From positions 17,941 through 39,510 of the forward strand of contig DMCG01000041.1 in the NCBI GenBank assembly GCA_003445855.1: a stretch of 21,570 nucleotides of DNA, read 5' to 3'. Positions 1 to 9,527 of the stretch are shown here, piece by piece (within the stretch, counting starts at the first letter, position 1; each line of letters begins with the position of its first letter). A program made the translations under genes and the position numbers. The notes beneath the pieces were generated by a model. It searched no databases. It was given only the letters and a program-made list of their open reading frames with translations, and had not been told where the DNA came from. This stretch comes from Spartobacteria bacterium. GTDB taxonomy: Bacteria; Verrucomicrobiota; Verrucomicrobiia; Chthoniobacterales; UBA10450.

Positions 1-941
1 ACGAAAGTGATGTTCATGATGCCGATCGCCCCCACAAAGAGGGAAAGACCAGTAATGAAAAGTCCTGCGATCGCGATGGAGTTTTTTATCGGATCAAGTG
101 TGCTCTTCAAGGCCTGTTGTTCGTTGATGCTGAAGTCGTCTTTTTTCTCCGGAGGCAGCCCGCGCACGCGTCGCATTAATCCGGCTAGCTCGTCTTTCGC
201 TTCGGTCAGCCTGGTTTTGTCCTTCACTTTTACGAGGATGTCCGATTCGCTTTTTGCGCTGAAGTATTTCTGAAAGGCGGGCAGAGGCATCACCACGATC
301 GAATCCAGGCTGAAGAGACCGAGAAACGTCCCTTGTCGCGAGATAACTCCGATCACCTTGAACGGCTGTCCATTGATTAATACCGACTTGTCGATCGGGC
401 TCGAAGAAGGGAAAAGCGCGTCGGCCACATCATAGCCAACCACGCAGACATTCGCGCCCCCGCGCGATTCCAGTTCATTGAAAAAGCGGCCTTCCTTGAA
501 ATCGAACGTCGAGGTAATGATGTAGTCGGACACGGTGCCCCTGACATAAACGCCACTGACCTCGTTATCGGCATATTTGACGCTGCGCACCAGACTCGAT
601 GACGGCACGGCAACTACCAGATTCGAGTTCGGCGTTGCGGCGATCATGCGGTTGATTGGCTCCGCATACTCGGTCTTGATCTTTTTGCGGTTGCGATAAT
701 TCCACCAATCATCCACACGCTTCCACGGCCATTGGCCCACATAGAGGACGTCGTCGCCGAAAACGGCCATACTCTTGTCGAAACCAATCTGAATTCCCCC
801 AATCGCGGTCCCCATTAGCGTCACCGCGACAATCCCAATGATGACGCCGAGCGCGGTCAGCGTGGACCGCGTTTTGTTGGCGCGCATCTGCGCGGCCGCG
901 ATCTTCCAACTTTCGCTTAGCTCATAGAGAAAACGCTTCAT
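1..941 (-). CDS. MacB-type ABC transporter permease, partial (C-terminus beyond left edge)
   Basis: Integral-membrane permease of a MacB/FtsX-type ABC exporter that works with the ATPase and adaptor encoded just upstream. The frame is open for 313 codons from the ATG at 939-941 to the window edge. It begins MKRFLYELSESWKIAAAQ, followed by the family's N-terminal membrane helix (ALGVIIGIVAVTLMGTAIGG, about residues 31-50). A long periplasmic MacB_PCD-like domain follows (about 55-285). A second helix, rich in Gly/Ile/Phe and ending GAIGIMNI, reaches the edge. The remaining two helices should lie outside the window. It starts only 7 bp after the ATPase stop, so it is probably translationally coupled. 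I see no frameshift. The family is secure; the exported substrate (macrolide, peptide, lipoprotein or other) cannot be told from sequence. Confidence 0.9.
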   Translation of the reverse strand, partial: MKRFLYELSESWKIAAAQMRANKTRSTLTALGVIIGIVAVTLMGTAIGGIQIGFDKSMAVFGDDVLYVGQWPWKRVDDWWNYRNRKKIKTEYAEPINRMIAATPNSNLVVAVPSSSLVRSVKYADNEVSGVYVRGTVSDYIITSTFDFKEGRFFNELESRGGANVCVVGYDVADALFPSSSPIDKSVLINGQPFKVIGVISRQGTFLGLFSLDSIVVMPLPAFQKYFSAKSESDILVKVKDKTRLTEAKDELAGLMRRVRGLPPEKKDDFSINEQQALKSTLDPIKNSIAIAGLFITGLSLFVGAIGIMNITF

Positions 942-948
942 TGTCGAT

Positions 949-1728
949 CTAACGCACCGCCACCGATTCCAGTGCGCGGATCGCCGCAAAATCGTCGCTC
1001 TCGATTAAGCCATCGCGAAGACGAACCGTGCGGCGCGCGTGTCGTGCGATGTCTGCTTCGTGCGTAACGAGAATGATCGTATTGCCGCGTTGATAGAGAT
1101 TCTCAAACAATGCCATAAGTTCCTCGCCGGTTTTTGAATCAAGGTTTCCGGTCGGCTCGTCGGCAAGAATGATGGAGGGGTTATTGACAAGGGCGCGCGC
1201 AATCGCCACGCGCTGCCGTTGTCCGCCCGATAATTCGTTAGGCTTGTGATGAAGTCGATCACCCAGGCCGACATCAATTAGCGTCTGCGTCGCGCGCTCC
1301 GCGCGCGTCTCCGGATCGATTCCCGCGTAAATGAGCGGCAGCTCGACGTTGCGCAAACTGTCGGAGCGCGGCAGAAGGTTGAACGTTTGAAAGACGAAGC
1401 CGATCTCGCGATTTCGAATCGCCGCGAGCTCGTCATCATTCATCTCGGCCACGTTCCGGCCATTAAATTCGTAGCGGCCCGATGTCGGCGTATCGAGGCA
1501 GCCGAGCATGTTCATGAGCGTCGATTTGCCGCTCCCGCTCGGGCCCATGACCGCGATGTATTCGTTGCGGTGAATTTGCAGCGACACACCGCGCAAAGCA
1601 CGAACGATCTCTTCGCCCATCACGTAATCCTTGGTGATGTTCTCGATGTCGATGACAATCGGACCGGGCGGTCTTGTCATGTCAGCGTTCGTCATGCTCA
1701 TGAGAAACTGCGCCGAAGACCGCTTCAC
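949..1728 (-). CDS. ABC transporter ATP-binding protein, MacB/LolD family
   Basis: Cytoplasmic ATPase that powers the MacB-type permease downstream. It has Walker [10 protein letters not shown] (residues 62-70), a Q-loop in VFQTFNLLP, the signature LSGGQRQR, Walker [14 protein letters not shown] and the H-loop VTHE. The [12 protein letters not shown] stretch and the closely coupled FtsX-like permease place it in the LolD/MacB/FtsE group rather than among importers. The start is uncertain. The longest frame begins at a GTG (1728), with in-frame ATGs at residues 10, 12 and 17. The conserved domain begins around residue 24, so any of these would give a full-length protein. It lies 19 bp downstream of the adaptor gene and 7 bp before the permease, so the three form one operon. 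Confidence 0.93.
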   Translation of the reverse strand: MKRSSAQFLMSMTNADMTRPPGPIVIDIENITKDYVMGEEIVRALRGVSLQIHRNEYIAVMGPSGSGKSTLMNMLGCLDTPTSGRYEFNGRNVAEMNDDELAAIRNREIGFVFQTFNLLPRSDSLRNVELPLIYAGIDPETRAERATQTLIDVGLGDRLHHKPNELSGGQRQRVAIARALVNNPSIILADEPTGNLDSKTGEELMALFENLYQRGNTIILVTHEADIARHARRTVRLRDGLIESDDFAAIRALESVAVR

Positions 1729-1747
1729 GCCGCCATCATTTCGCGCA

Positions 1748-3187
1748 TTACTTCGTCGCTTCCTTGTCGATCTTAACTTTGGCTCCGTCCTTTAATTTTC
1801 GGCTGATTGCGGTGTAGCTTCCCGAGATCACTTCGTCACCGGGCTTGATGCCGCTTTTGATTTCCATATAGGAGTCGTCCGCAATCCCAGTAGTCACTTT
1901 GACCATCTGCGCCTTGTTCCCGTTCTTAAGGAAGACGACCTTGGCAAGTTTTTCCCGTTCCTCCTTCTGCGCCTGTTTTTCCAGGCGATCGCTCGTGACC
2001 TCGGCGTTGTTGTCGCCCTTGTCGCGCGCCGCCGCTTTCTGTTTCCGTTTTTCGATTTCCTCCGGGCTCAAGTTGCTGTCACCGGTGCGGATGGTCACAC
2101 TCTGCATCGGCACGGCGACGACGTCTTTCACCATATTCGTCTCGATGTCCGCGGTGCAGCTCAAACCCGGCTTCAACGTCACATCATGATCGTCGATTCG
2201 AATTTTGACCTCGAAGTTTGTCACTTCCTCCTGCGTGCCCGCGCCCGTCGTCTTCCCGGTGTTGGCGATCTGGTAAACGGTGCCGTGAAATTTTCGATCG
2301 GTGTAGGCGTCGATCTTCACATTCGCCTTGTCGCCGACTTTCACGTTCACGACATCGTTCTCATTCACATCCACGCGCGCTTCGATGTGGCCGAGATCGG
2401 CTACGCGCATCACTTCGGTGCCGGCGAACTGATTGGTCGCGACCACGCGCTCGCCGAGTTTGCTGTTTAGAATCGTCACCGTCCCGTCGATCGGCGAATA
2501 AATCGTCGTCTTCGAAAGTTGATCGCGCGCCTGACTCGAACCCGCCTGCGCGCGCTCGATTTCGTGCAGCGAACTTTCGAACGTGTTCTTCGCCACGTCG
2601 TAGGCGGCCTGTGCGGTGTTATATTCCTGTATCGAAATCGTTTTCTTGGCCAACATGTCATCGGCGCGTTTAAAATCCTGCTCCGTCTTCGTCATCGTCG
2701 CTTTTTGTTGAAGATTCGTCGCCTTGGCCGAGCTAATCGCCGCTTCCTGTGCCTCGACCAATGCCTTGTACGAATCGGGTTTAATCCGCAGAAGCAGGGC
2801 GCCTTTCTTGATCGACATCCCGTCTTCCACCGGCAAGTCGGTAATCTCGCCCGCGACTTCCGGTGAAATTTTCACCTCCGTCTCCGGTTGCACTTTTCCG
2901 GTCGCCGAAACCGTTTGCACGATCGTTTTTCGCAGCGCCTTGTCCGTCGTGACCGGAATTGGTTTCTCGCGTTTGCCCAGAATGATCGACACGATGATGC
3001 AAAGCACCACGAGGCCGACCGCCCCGAGAATGATCTTTTTGCGGCGCGACCAACGCTTTTTCGCCTTCACTGGCGCAGTCGCAGGAGTGGTCGCAGTTTG
3101 GTGCATAGGAGGGGCGCTCACTGGCGTGAATGCGTCAGAATTAATCGCTGATTGGACTGTTGGAAAGCAATTCCCGTTCATACGCAT
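1748..3187 (-). CDS. MacA/HlyD-type periplasmic adaptor subunit
   Basis: Membrane-fusion protein linking an inner-membrane ABC transporter to an outer-membrane exit duct. A basic cytoplasmic N-terminus ([11 protein letters not shown]) is followed by one membrane anchor (residues 51-70). Then come the first lipoyl half ([20 protein letters not shown]), an alpha-hairpin coiled coil (about 130-225), the second lipoyl half ([12 protein letters not shown]), a beta-barrel (about 255-350) and a membrane-proximal domain. Residues 371-416 form a highly charged Lys/Glu/Asp-rich insert between the barrel and membrane-proximal regions, which is unusual for the family. The start is uncertain: ATGs at 3187 and 3106 are both in frame, neither has a clear ribosome binding site, and the shorter form still keeps the anchor. 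It lies 31 bp after queG. The C-terminal KID codons (1765-1774) carry the AAGATCGACA motif. Confidence 0.92.
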   Translation of the reverse strand: MRMNGNCFPTVQSAINSDAFTPVSAPPMHQTATTPATAPVKAKKRWSRRKKIILGAVGLVVLCIIVSIILGKREKPIPVTTDKALRKTIVQTVSATGKVQPETEVKISPEVAGEITDLPVEDGMSIKKGALLLRIKPDSYKALVEAQEAAISSAKATNLQQKATMTKTEQDFKRADDMLAKKTISIQEYNTAQAAYDVAKNTFESSLHEIERAQAGSSQARDQLSKTTIYSPIDGTVTILNSKLGERVVATNQFAGTEVMRVADLGHIEARVDVNENDVVNVKVGDKANVKIDAYTDRKFHGTVYQIANTGKTTGAGTQEEVTNFEVKIRIDDHDVTLKPGLSCTADIETNMVKDVVAVPMQSVTIRTGDSNLSPEEIEKRKQKAAARDKGDNNAEVTSDRLEKQAQKEEREKLAKVVFLKNGNKAQMVKVTTGIADDSYMEIKSGIKPGDEVISGSYTAISRKLKDGAKVKIDKEATK

Positions 3188-3218
3188 CGGTAGGATGCGC
3201 CGGCGAACGGATTTGGAT

Positions 3219-4316
3219 TCAATTAACTACGACTTCTCTCGATGTCGATCTTGCGCGAATTTGCTCGATCGCCCAGGCGGCGTGTTCAGCAATCAGAGGT
3301 TCCGAATCCAAAGCGGCTTTGGCCAGCGCGGGCAAATCATTCGCGTCGCCGACATTTCCCAGCGCCACACAGACATTGCGCAGAAATCCGCGACGTTTGA
3401 TTCGCTTGATCGGCGAATGACGAAAGAGCAGGCGAAACTCCGCGCCGCTCAGATTCAAGTAATCTCGAAGCCGCATGTTCATTGTCGATCTTCGGGCGGC
3501 GAATGCACTCTCGCGCGAAACGCTCGCGAAGCGGTTCCATGGACACGCGTCGAGACAATCATCGCAGCCGTAAATCCGATCGCCGATTAAAGGACGAAGT
3601 TCGACCGGGATGGAAGTCTTGTGCTCGATTGTTAGATACGAAATGCAGCGGCGCGCATCCAATCGATGCGGCGCGGTGATCGCGCCAGTCGGGCAAGCCG
3701 TGATGCAGCGCGCGCACGTTCCGCAGCGATCGCGCGCCGGCGGATCGGCCGCTAATTCAAGCGTGGTTAAAATTTCCGCGAGAAAGAACCAAGTCCCGAG
3801 TCGTTCGTCGACAAGCATGGTACTCTTACCGTGCCAGCCGATTCCCGCTTGAGCCGCATGATCGCGTTCGAGCACCGGTCCGGTATCGACGTAACATTTT
3901 TGTTCGCCCCCAAACTCGCGCAAAAAATTGTCGATCTTGTTCAGCTTCGCATTGATGACATCATGATAATCATCGCCCCATGCGTAACGCGCGATGCGTC
4001 CTGTAGCGGCGGTCTGCGATGGCCGGAACTTACCTTGCCAGTAATTCAACGCCAGCACAATGATCGACTTCGCGCCGGGCAAAACCTTTTGCGGATCACG
4101 ACGTTTCTCTTCGCCGCGTTCCATGTAGCTCATCTCGCCGGCCGCGCCATCTTTCAACCAATCGCGAAATTCATCTACGTGAGTCGGCGGCGTGCATTCG
4201 GCCACTCGGCATGAATCAAACCCAAGCTCGCGCGCAAAAGCGATAAGCCGCTCCTTCAATTCGGTGTTTGAGATAGCCGCGCGCACCCTGTCGATGTTGG
4301 AGGCAATCTGACTCAT
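3219..4316 (-). CDS. queG: Epoxyqueuosine reductase QueG
   Basis: Cobalamin- and [4Fe-4S]-dependent enzyme that reduces epoxyqueuosine to queuosine in the tRNA wobble position, the last step of queuosine synthesis. Eight cysteines suit two ferredoxin-type clusters: CGTCARCITACP (C198, C201, C204, C208), C224, and CDDCLDACPW (C251, C254, C258). The DTGPVLERDHA segment (144-154) holds the acidic residue usual at the cobalamin site. The C-terminus (about 315-350) has the HEAT-like helices typical of QueG. The 365 aa length is normal. The ATG overlaps the aroK stop in an ATGA arrangement, which points to coupled translation. Two AAGATCGACA copies (3244, 3483) fall here in a frame that spells Arg-Ser-Thr, and a third (3929) spells Lys-Ile-Asp. 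No other queuosine gene is in the window. Confidence 0.95.
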   Translation of the reverse strand: MSQIASNIDRVRAAISNTELKERLIAFARELGFDSCRVAECTPPTHVDEFRDWLKDGAAGEMSYMERGEEKRRDPQKVLPGAKSIIVLALNYWQGKFRPSQTAATGRIARYAWGDDYHDVINAKLNKIDNFLREFGGEQKCYVDTGPVLERDHAAQAGIGWHGKSTMLVDERLGTWFFLAEILTTLELAADPPARDRCGTCARCITACPTGAITAPHRLDARRCISYLTIEHKTSIPVELRPLIGDRIYGCDDCLDACPWNRFASVSRESAFAARRSTMNMRLRDYLNLSGAEFRLLFRHSPIKRIKRRGFLRNVCVALGNVGDANDLPALAKAALDSEPLIAEHAAWAIEQIRARSTSREVVVN

Positions 4317-4846
4317 TTCCGCGTTGCGATTGAATCTTCGATCTTGCTCAAAATTGCGTCCGCCACTTCATCATGACTTAACGCCGACGTATCGACGCGA
4401 ATGTCTGCCACTTTCGCATAAAGCGGCGACCGCGCCCGCAACATTTCCGAGAGCGTTTTTCTCGGATTTTCCGTTTCCAGCAGCGGTCGATTGCCTCGGC
4501 GCGATGCTCTTTCGAAAAGCGTCTCTTCCCGCGCCTCGAGCCACACGATTGTGCCCAGTCGTTTTAAAAGATCGACATTCTCATCCCGCAGCACAATACC
4601 GCCGCCCGTCACGATTATCATCGCTTTCGCGGGGTCCAATTCTCGCAGCGTTTGTGTTTCAATTTCGCGGAATTTTTCTTCGCCGAATTTGGAAAAGATT
4701 TCCGGGATCGACATACCGAGCTTGGTTGCAGCCATTTCGTCCGTATCAAATCGACTGAGCCCAGTCCGTCGCTGCAGGCAACGCCCGACCGACGATTTAC
4801 CTGCGCCCATCATTCCAATAAGCACAATCGATTTCGCGAAATTCAC
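4313..4846 (-). CDS. aroK: Shikimate kinase
   Basis: Phosphorylates shikimate to shikimate 3-phosphate in the aromatic amino acid (chorismate) pathway; soluble and cytoplasmic. Visible are Walker A GMMGAGKSS (residues 11-19), the shikimate-binding DTDE (34-37), the FREIE arginine motif, a glycine triplet in VTGGGIV (80-82) and the lid arginine in RGNRPLL. The length of 177 aa is usual. It overlaps queG by four bases and is the first gene of the minus-strand run. It is divergent from purE, with 89 bp between the two start codons. The frame codes Val-Asp-Leu over the motif copy at 4568-4577. AroK versus AroL cannot be separated, and I use the general name. Confidence 0.95.
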   Translation of the reverse strand: MNFAKSIVLIGMMGAGKSSVGRCLQRRTGLSRFDTDEMAATKLGMSIPEIFSKFGEEKFREIETQTLRELDPAKAMIIVTGGGIVLRDENVDLLKRLGTIVWLEAREETLFERASRRGNRPLLETENPRKTLSEMLRARSPLYAKVADIRVDTSALSHDEVADAILSKIEDSIATRK

Positions 4847-4863
4847 GCTGCAATATGTGATCG

Positions 4864-4873
4864 AAGATCGACA
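4864..4873 (+). repeat. Intergenic copy of the AAGATCGACAW motif
   Basis: Exact copy AAGATCGACAA in the aroK/purE spacer. It is one of four intergenic copies. Because it lies outside coding sequence, codon usage cannot explain it. Confidence 0.9.
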
Positions 4874-4906
4874 ATGAAAAGGCGAAGCGAACGTGGAAAT
4901 ATGTAG

Positions 4907-4925
4907 GGGAAGCTGTTAGCTTCCC
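4907..4925. repeat. Short palindrome, 8-bp stem with GTT loop
   Basis: GGGAAGCT GTT AGCTTCCC is a perfect inverted repeat immediately before purE. It has the same build (5-8 bp stem, 3-base loop) as the palindromes at 11996, 12018, 16743, 16807, 16833 and 17411. No T-run follows, so it is not a standard terminator for plus-strand transcripts. Confidence 0.8.
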
Positions 4926-4935
4926 GTCCATTCCT

Positions 4936-5436
4936 ATGCCTGAAGTAAAATCATCTGCGCTCGTCGCCGTTCTCATGGGCAGCAAATCCGATTGGGAGAC
5001 AATGCGCCATTCGGTTGAAACGCTCGATGAGCTTGGCGTGCCTAACGAATATCACGTTCTCTCCGCCCATCGCACGCCGGACGCGACCGCAGATTTTGCG
5101 CGCACGGCAGCTAAACGTGGAATGCGCGTCATCATCGCTGGCGCGGGCGCCGCTGCGCATTTGGCGGGAGCAATCGCCGGTTACACGTGGCTGCCCGTTC
5201 TGGGCGTGCCGATTCCATCGTCAGAGTTGCAAGGACTCGATTCGCTGCTTTCCACCGCGCAGATGCCCAGCGGCGTTCCGGTGGGAACACTCGCTATCGG
5301 GACGGCTGGCGCGAAAAACGCAGCGCTGCTTGCGGCCAGCATCATCGCGCTCAGCGATGACAAGGTTCGCAAAAATGTGGAACTGTTTCGCAAGAAGCAA
5401 ACCGAGTCGGTGCTCGCCACGCGAGTGCCGAAGTGA
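4936..5436 (+). CDS. purE: N5-carboxyaminoimidazole ribonucleotide mutase, PurE class I
   Basis: Converts N5-CAIR to CAIR in de novo purine synthesis; a cytoplasmic homo-octamer in the family. The N-terminal [10 protein letters not shown] (14-23) is the class I phosphate/ribose-binding motif. SAHRTPD (43-49) holds the catalytic histidine H45, and [10 protein letters not shown] is the conserved glycine-rich loop. At 166 aa it is the usual class I length. Class I enzymes normally work with PurK, which is not in this window. The start is the only sensible ATG, with no clear Shine-Dalgarno sequence but a palindrome just upstream. Its stop overlaps the next gene (GTGA), so the two are translationally coupled. 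Confidence 0.96.
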   Translation: MPEVKSSALVAVLMGSKSDWETMRHSVETLDELGVPNEYHVLSAHRTPDATADFARTAAKRGMRVIIAGAGAAAHLAGAIAGYTWLPVLGVPIPSSELQGLDSLLSTAQMPSGVPVGTLAIGTAGAKNAALLAASIIALSDDKVRKNVELFRKKQTESVLATRVPK

Positions 5437-6425
5437 ATACCGAAATTGTTTCCTCCCACGAGCATGCGAAGGCGGTAACGCTCTTGCGCGCGGGCGAAAT
5501 CGTCGCGCTGCCGACGGAGACTGTTTATGGATTGGCAGCCGACGCGCTAAATCCGGTCGCGGTCGCAAAAATTTTCGAGGCAAAGGAACGACCGAGTTTT
5601 GATCCGCTGATTGTTCATCTGCCAGATCGCGATTGGCTGGAGCGCGTCGCTAAGATCGACAATCAGTCTCGAGAGCTCATCGAAAAATTAATCGCGCAGT
5701 TTTGGCCTGGGCCGCTCACGCTCGTTTTGGATCGACAAGCGATTGTGCCTGAAATTGTGATTGCCGGTTTGGACACGGTTGCAGTAAGAATCAGCGAGCA
5801 TCCAGTCTTTGCCGAAATTGTTCGCGAGTTTGGTTCGCCACTCGCTGCGCCAAGCGCGAACCGGTTCGGTCGCGTCAGCCCGACGACTGCACAGCATGTT
5901 CGGGATGAACTCAACGGTCGGATTCCGCTGATTGTCGATGCCGGACCGACCAGACACGGAATTGAATCGACCATCATCGCGCCTCATGGCGACAAGATCG
6001 ACATCTTGCGCCGCGGCCCGGTCACAGCCGAGCAATTGTCGGTCTTCAGCAAGATCGAGATCGTCACTGCGCGCGAGAACATCTCCGCGCCGGGACAATT
6101 GCCGTCGCATTACGCACCCAAAACGCCGCTGCAACTGATCGACGACTTGAATTCATTTTCGCCGAAAGCGAATCAACGCTGTGCATTGCTCGCCTGGAAC
6201 GCGGTTGAAAACGACAAACGCTTTGTCGCAATTCGCAATTTGAGCGAACGCAAAGATTTTCGTGAAGCGGCCGCGAATTTATTTCGGTATCTGCACGAGC
6301 TCGACGCGTTCGATGTTGATCTTATCGTTGCAGAACGAGTTCCTGCTCAGGGACTCGGGGCTGCGATAATGGACCGGTTGCGTCGTGCGTCGCACCGGCT
6401 TGATGCGCGAGACACGCCTGGATGA
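5433..6425 (+). CDS. L-threonylcarbamoyladenylate synthase, Sua5 type
   Basis: Makes threonylcarbamoyl-AMP from threonine, bicarbonate and ATP, the first step of t6A modification of ANN-decoding tRNAs. The N-terminal YrdC domain (about 5-190) has [41 protein letters not shown] and ESTIIAP. A C-terminal Sua5 domain follows the linker [15 protein letters not shown] and ends [16 protein letters not shown]. The two-domain length of 330 aa marks the Sua5 rather than the short TsaC form. The start is a GTG overlapping the purE stop. The last 104 bp run antisense to the end of pyrG, with both frames intact. Two motif copies (5652, 5994) are read as Lys-Ile-Asp. Confidence 0.94.
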   Translation: MNTEIVSSHEHAKAVTLLRAGEIVALPTETVYGLAADALNPVAVAKIFEAKERPSFDPLIVHLPDRDWLERVAKIDNQSRELIEKLIAQFWPGPLTLVLDRQAIVPEIVIAGLDTVAVRISEHPVFAEIVREFGSPLAAPSANRFGRVSPTTAQHVRDELNGRIPLIVDAGPTRHGIESTIIAPHGDKIDILRRGPVTAEQLSVFSKIEIVTARENISAPGQLPSHYAPKTPLQLIDDLNSFSPKANQRCALLAWNAVENDKRFVAIRNLSERKDFREAAANLFRYLHELDAFDVDLIVAERVPAQGLGAAIMDRLRRASHRLDARDTPG

Positions 6426-7992
6426 AGCCTTTGAAAAGCGGGTGCGGCTTGTTCGGTTTGCTTTGGAATTCCGGATGATACTGACACCCGACGAAATAAG
6501 GGTGATCGCGCAACTCGATTAGCTCGGCGAGTGCTCCGTCCGGTGAAGTCCCTGAAATGGTAAAACCTTTCTCGCTCATCCGGTCACGATATTTCATGTT
6601 GAATTCGTAACGGTGCCGGTGGCGCTCGAGCACTTCGCCGCTGCCGTAAATTTTTTCCGCCAACGTGCCTTTGACGATTTTTGTCGGCCAGGTCCCGAGC
6701 CGCATGCTTGCGCCTTTGTTGCGAATTTCGCGCTGTTCCTCCAGCAAAGAGATCACTGGTTCCTTTGCGTCCTTATCGAACTCGGTGCTGTTCGCGCCTT
6801 CGAGTCCGCAAACATTCCAGGCGAATTCGATCGTCGCGACCTGCATGCCGAGACAAAGGCCGAGGTACGGCACCTTGTGCTCGCGGGCAAAGCGCGCGGC
6901 TTTGATTTTTCCTTCGACACCACGCTCGCCGAATCCACCGGGAATTAAAATGCCAGCCACGTCTTGCAATTGTCGATCCACGCTGTCCTGAAGCGTTTCT
7001 GCGTCGATCAGTTTCAAGTCGATCCCGCAATCCTGGCTCGCGGCTGCGTGCGTGAGCGATTCGTAAATACTTTTGTAGGCGTCCTGTAGATCGATGTATT
7101 TGCCGACGACGGCAATCGTCACCTGTTTCTTGGGACTAATGACGCGCTCAACAAATTTTCGCCAGTCTGTCAGATCCGGTTCAGGAGTTGTGAGATGCAG
7201 CAGATCGCAAACCAGTTGATCGAGTCCCTCCGCGCGCAACATCAACGGATATTCATAAACCGTGTGCTCGACATCGCGCGCTTCGATCACCGCTTTTTCC
7301 GAAACGCTGCAGAACATTGACAACTTTTGTCGCACGTCGCGATCGAGTGGTTTTTCCGTCCGGCAAATCAACACCTGCGGCTGCAAACCAATCTCCCGCA
7401 ATTTCGCCACGCTTTGCTGCGTCGGTTTCGTTTTTAATTCGGCCGCGGCCTTGATGTACGGAACGAGCGTGACGTGCATGTTCACAACGTTTTGCGCGCC
7501 GACTTCGAGAATAAATTGCCGGATCGCTTCAAGAAATGGCAGACCCTCGATGTCGCCGGTCGTTCCGCCGATCTCAGTGATCACGATGTCGTATTTACTT
7601 TCGTCGGACAGTTCGCGAATGCGATCTTTGATGACGTCGGTGACGTGCGGAATTACCTGCACGGTTTTGCCGAGATAATCGCCGCGCCGCTCTTTTAAAA
7701 TCACGCTCTCGTAAACCTGACCGCTGGTGAGATTGTTATGGCGGGAGAGAACGCAATTCGTGAACCGCTCGTAATGTCCGAGATCGAGATCGGTCTCCGC
7801 GCCATCGTTCAACACGTAAACTTCGCCGTGCTGAAACGGATTCATCGTTCCAGGATCGACATTGAGATACGGGTCGAACTTTTGGAAAACGACGCGCAGG
7901 CCGCGCAGCTCGAGCAGCGTGCCGAGCGAGGCCGCGGCCAGGCCTTTGCCCAGCGAACTCACTACGCCGCCGGTGACAAAAATGTATTTCAT
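6322..7992 (-). CDS. pyrG: CTP synthase
   Basis: Aminates UTP to CTP using glutamine and ATP. The N-terminal synthetase domain begins [22 protein letters not shown], with P-loop [10 protein letters not shown] (8-17). The [26 protein letters not shown] stretch is the conserved UTP/Mg region. The C-terminal class I glutamine amidotransferase domain has PGGFGERG, nucleophile GLCLGMQ (near residue 380) and the histidine/glutamate pair in [10 protein letters not shown]. At 556 aa it is slightly long. The last 20 or so residues after [10 protein letters not shown] are not conserved and are the part that overlaps the Sua5 gene. It starts 2 bp after the kdsB stop. The coupling makes sense because KdsB uses CTP to activate Kdo. 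Confidence 0.97.
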   Translation of the reverse strand: MKYIFVTGGVVSSLGKGLAAASLGTLLELRGLRVVFQKFDPYLNVDPGTMNPFQHGEVYVLNDGAETDLDLGHYERFTNCVLSRHNNLTSGQVYESVILKERRGDYLGKTVQVIPHVTDVIKDRIRELSDESKYDIVITEIGGTTGDIEGLPFLEAIRQFILEVGAQNVVNMHVTLVPYIKAAAELKTKPTQQSVAKLREIGLQPQVLICRTEKPLDRDVRQKLSMFCSVSEKAVIEARDVEHTVYEYPLMLRAEGLDQLVCDLLHLTTPEPDLTDWRKFVERVISPKKQVTIAVVGKYIDLQDAYKSIYESLTHAAASQDCGIDLKLIDAETLQDSVDRQLQDVAGILIPGGFGERGVEGKIKAARFAREHKVPYLGLCLGMQVATIEFAWNVCGLEGANSTEFDKDAKEPVISLLEEQREIRNKGASMRLGTWPTKIVKGTLAEKIYGSGEVLERHRHRYEFNMKYRDRMSEKGFTISGTSPDGALAELIELRDHPYFVGCQYHPEFQSKPNKPHPLFKGFIQACLAHQAGATHDATGPLSQPRVPEQELVLQR

Positions 7993-7994
7993 CG

Positions 7995-8741
<747 letters not shown>

Positions 8742-8780
8742 TTGAGAGCCTCCTTTACCACCTCAAATACAAACAAGCAT

Positions 8781-8888
8781 GTCATCCTGAGCGAAGCGAA
8801 GGATCTCTCACAGGCTGATGGACCACGCATTAGATCGCTTGTGTGCCACAAGCCCAATTGTGAGGTCCCTCGCTCCGCTCGGGATGAC
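8781..8888. repeat. 108-bp inverted-repeat element between gmhB and kdsB
   Basis: The left arm (8781-8810) starts GTCATCCTGAGCGAAGCGAA. The right arm (8861-8888) is its imperfect reverse complement, with four substitutions and a 2-base length difference. About 50 bp of unique DNA lie between. A solo right-arm-like copy sits at 9498-9527. Repeats of this type, whose translation gives a tell-tale SFASLRMT peptide, are common between genes of environmental bacteria and often produce false ORFs. The right arm ends 7 bp from the gmhB stop. Function is unknown; it may act as a transcript-end hairpin or a REP-like mobile element. Confidence 0.85.
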
Positions 8889-8895
8889 CCCGCTG

Positions 8896-9444
8896 TCATG
8901 GCGTTGCGTGCAAAATAATATCTGCCGCGTGGTTCAAATCTTCCGCGACCCAATCGGCGCAGCTGCCGTCGGTCATTTTATCGAAACCAGTGCGAACGCG
9001 AATCGTCCGCACGCCTGCATTGCGGCCGCATTCGACGTCGATCTCCTTGTCTCCGATAAAAAATGAGCGCGCAAGATCGACATCGTGGTCGCGAGCGGCT
9101 TGCAAGGTCATTCCCGGCGCAGGTTTGCGGCATTTCGAAGGGGCACCAGGAACGTCTGGACAAAAATAAGTCGCATCGATCAAGCCGTCGCCGAGTTGGC
9201 GCAAAACTTCCGCTTCGACTGCGCGATATTGCTCCACCGTGAAAAAACCGCGGCCGATCCCGCTTTGGTTCGTGACGATAATGATTTTGTAACCATTGTC
9301 TTTAAGCCGACGCAACGCTTCCGGCGCGCCTTGAAAAACCTGCACTTGTTTCGGATCGGAACAGTAATCGGCGTCGTTCATAATCGTGCCGTCGCGATCG
9401 ACGAAAACGGCGCGAGATTTCTTTGTGGGCGAAGATTCTTGCAT
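8896..9444 (-). CDS. gmhB: D-glycero-D-manno-heptose 1,7-bisphosphate 7-phosphatase (HAD family)
   Basis: Removes the 7-phosphate from heptose bisphosphate in ADP-heptose (LPS inner core) synthesis. HAD motif I is FVDRDGT with nucleophile D16 and acid D18. Motif II is VTNQSGIGRG (57-66), the lysine motif is CRKPAPGM, and motif IV is FIGDKEID. The GmhB call rests on this HisB-N/GmhB subfamily layout plus hldA and kdsB next door. The zinc-loop region (TYFCPDVPGAPSKCRKP) has only two cysteines and no histidine, unlike the four-ligand loop of E. coli GmhB, so it may be a zinc-free variant. Histidinol-phosphatase is the main alternative but fits the context less well. Length is 182 aa. Confidence 0.88.
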   Translation of the reverse strand: MQESSPTKKSRAVFVDRDGTIMNDADYCSDPKQVQVFQGAPEALRRLKDNGYKIIIVTNQSGIGRGFFTVEQYRAVEAEVLRQLGDGLIDATYFCPDVPGAPSKCRKPAPGMTLQAARDHDVDLARSFFIGDKEIDVECGRNAGVRTIRVRTGFDKMTDGSCADWVAEDLNHAADIILHATP

Positions 9445-9497
9445 AACGCGTCAACTGCGGCGCAGCGAAACGGTTCTTCGTGTAATCCAAGACTGGT

Positions 9498-9527
9498 TGA
9501 GAGGTCCTTCGCTTCGCTCAGGATGAC
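9498..9527. repeat. Solo copy of the inverted-repeat arm overlapping the hldA stop
   Basis: TGAGAGGTCCTTCGCTTCGC followed by TCAGGATGAC matches the right arm of the element at 8781-8888. Read on the minus strand, its GTCATCCTGA supplies the last two codons (Ser-Ser) and the TGA stop of hldA. The repeat has therefore landed on, or shaped, the end of that gene. Confidence 0.85.

Larger units (their letters stand above)
4847..4935. promoter_or_regulatory. Divergent aroK/purE intergenic region with dispersed motif and hairpin
   Basis: This 89 bp spacer separates divergent aroK and purE, so it must hold promoters for both. I cannot point to convincing -35/-10 boxes. It contains one exact AAGATCGACA motif (4864-4873) followed by ATG, and a perfect 8-bp-stem, 3-nt-loop palindrome (4907-4925) ten bases before the purE start codon. 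The palindrome would sit in the purE leader if transcription starts upstream of it. Confidence 0.5.

Noticed and set aside
2724..3590. Plus-strand open frame of 288 codons
   Set aside because: It runs antisense over the MacA-like adaptor and queG, both of which have strong family motifs. The composition is that of a shadow frame.
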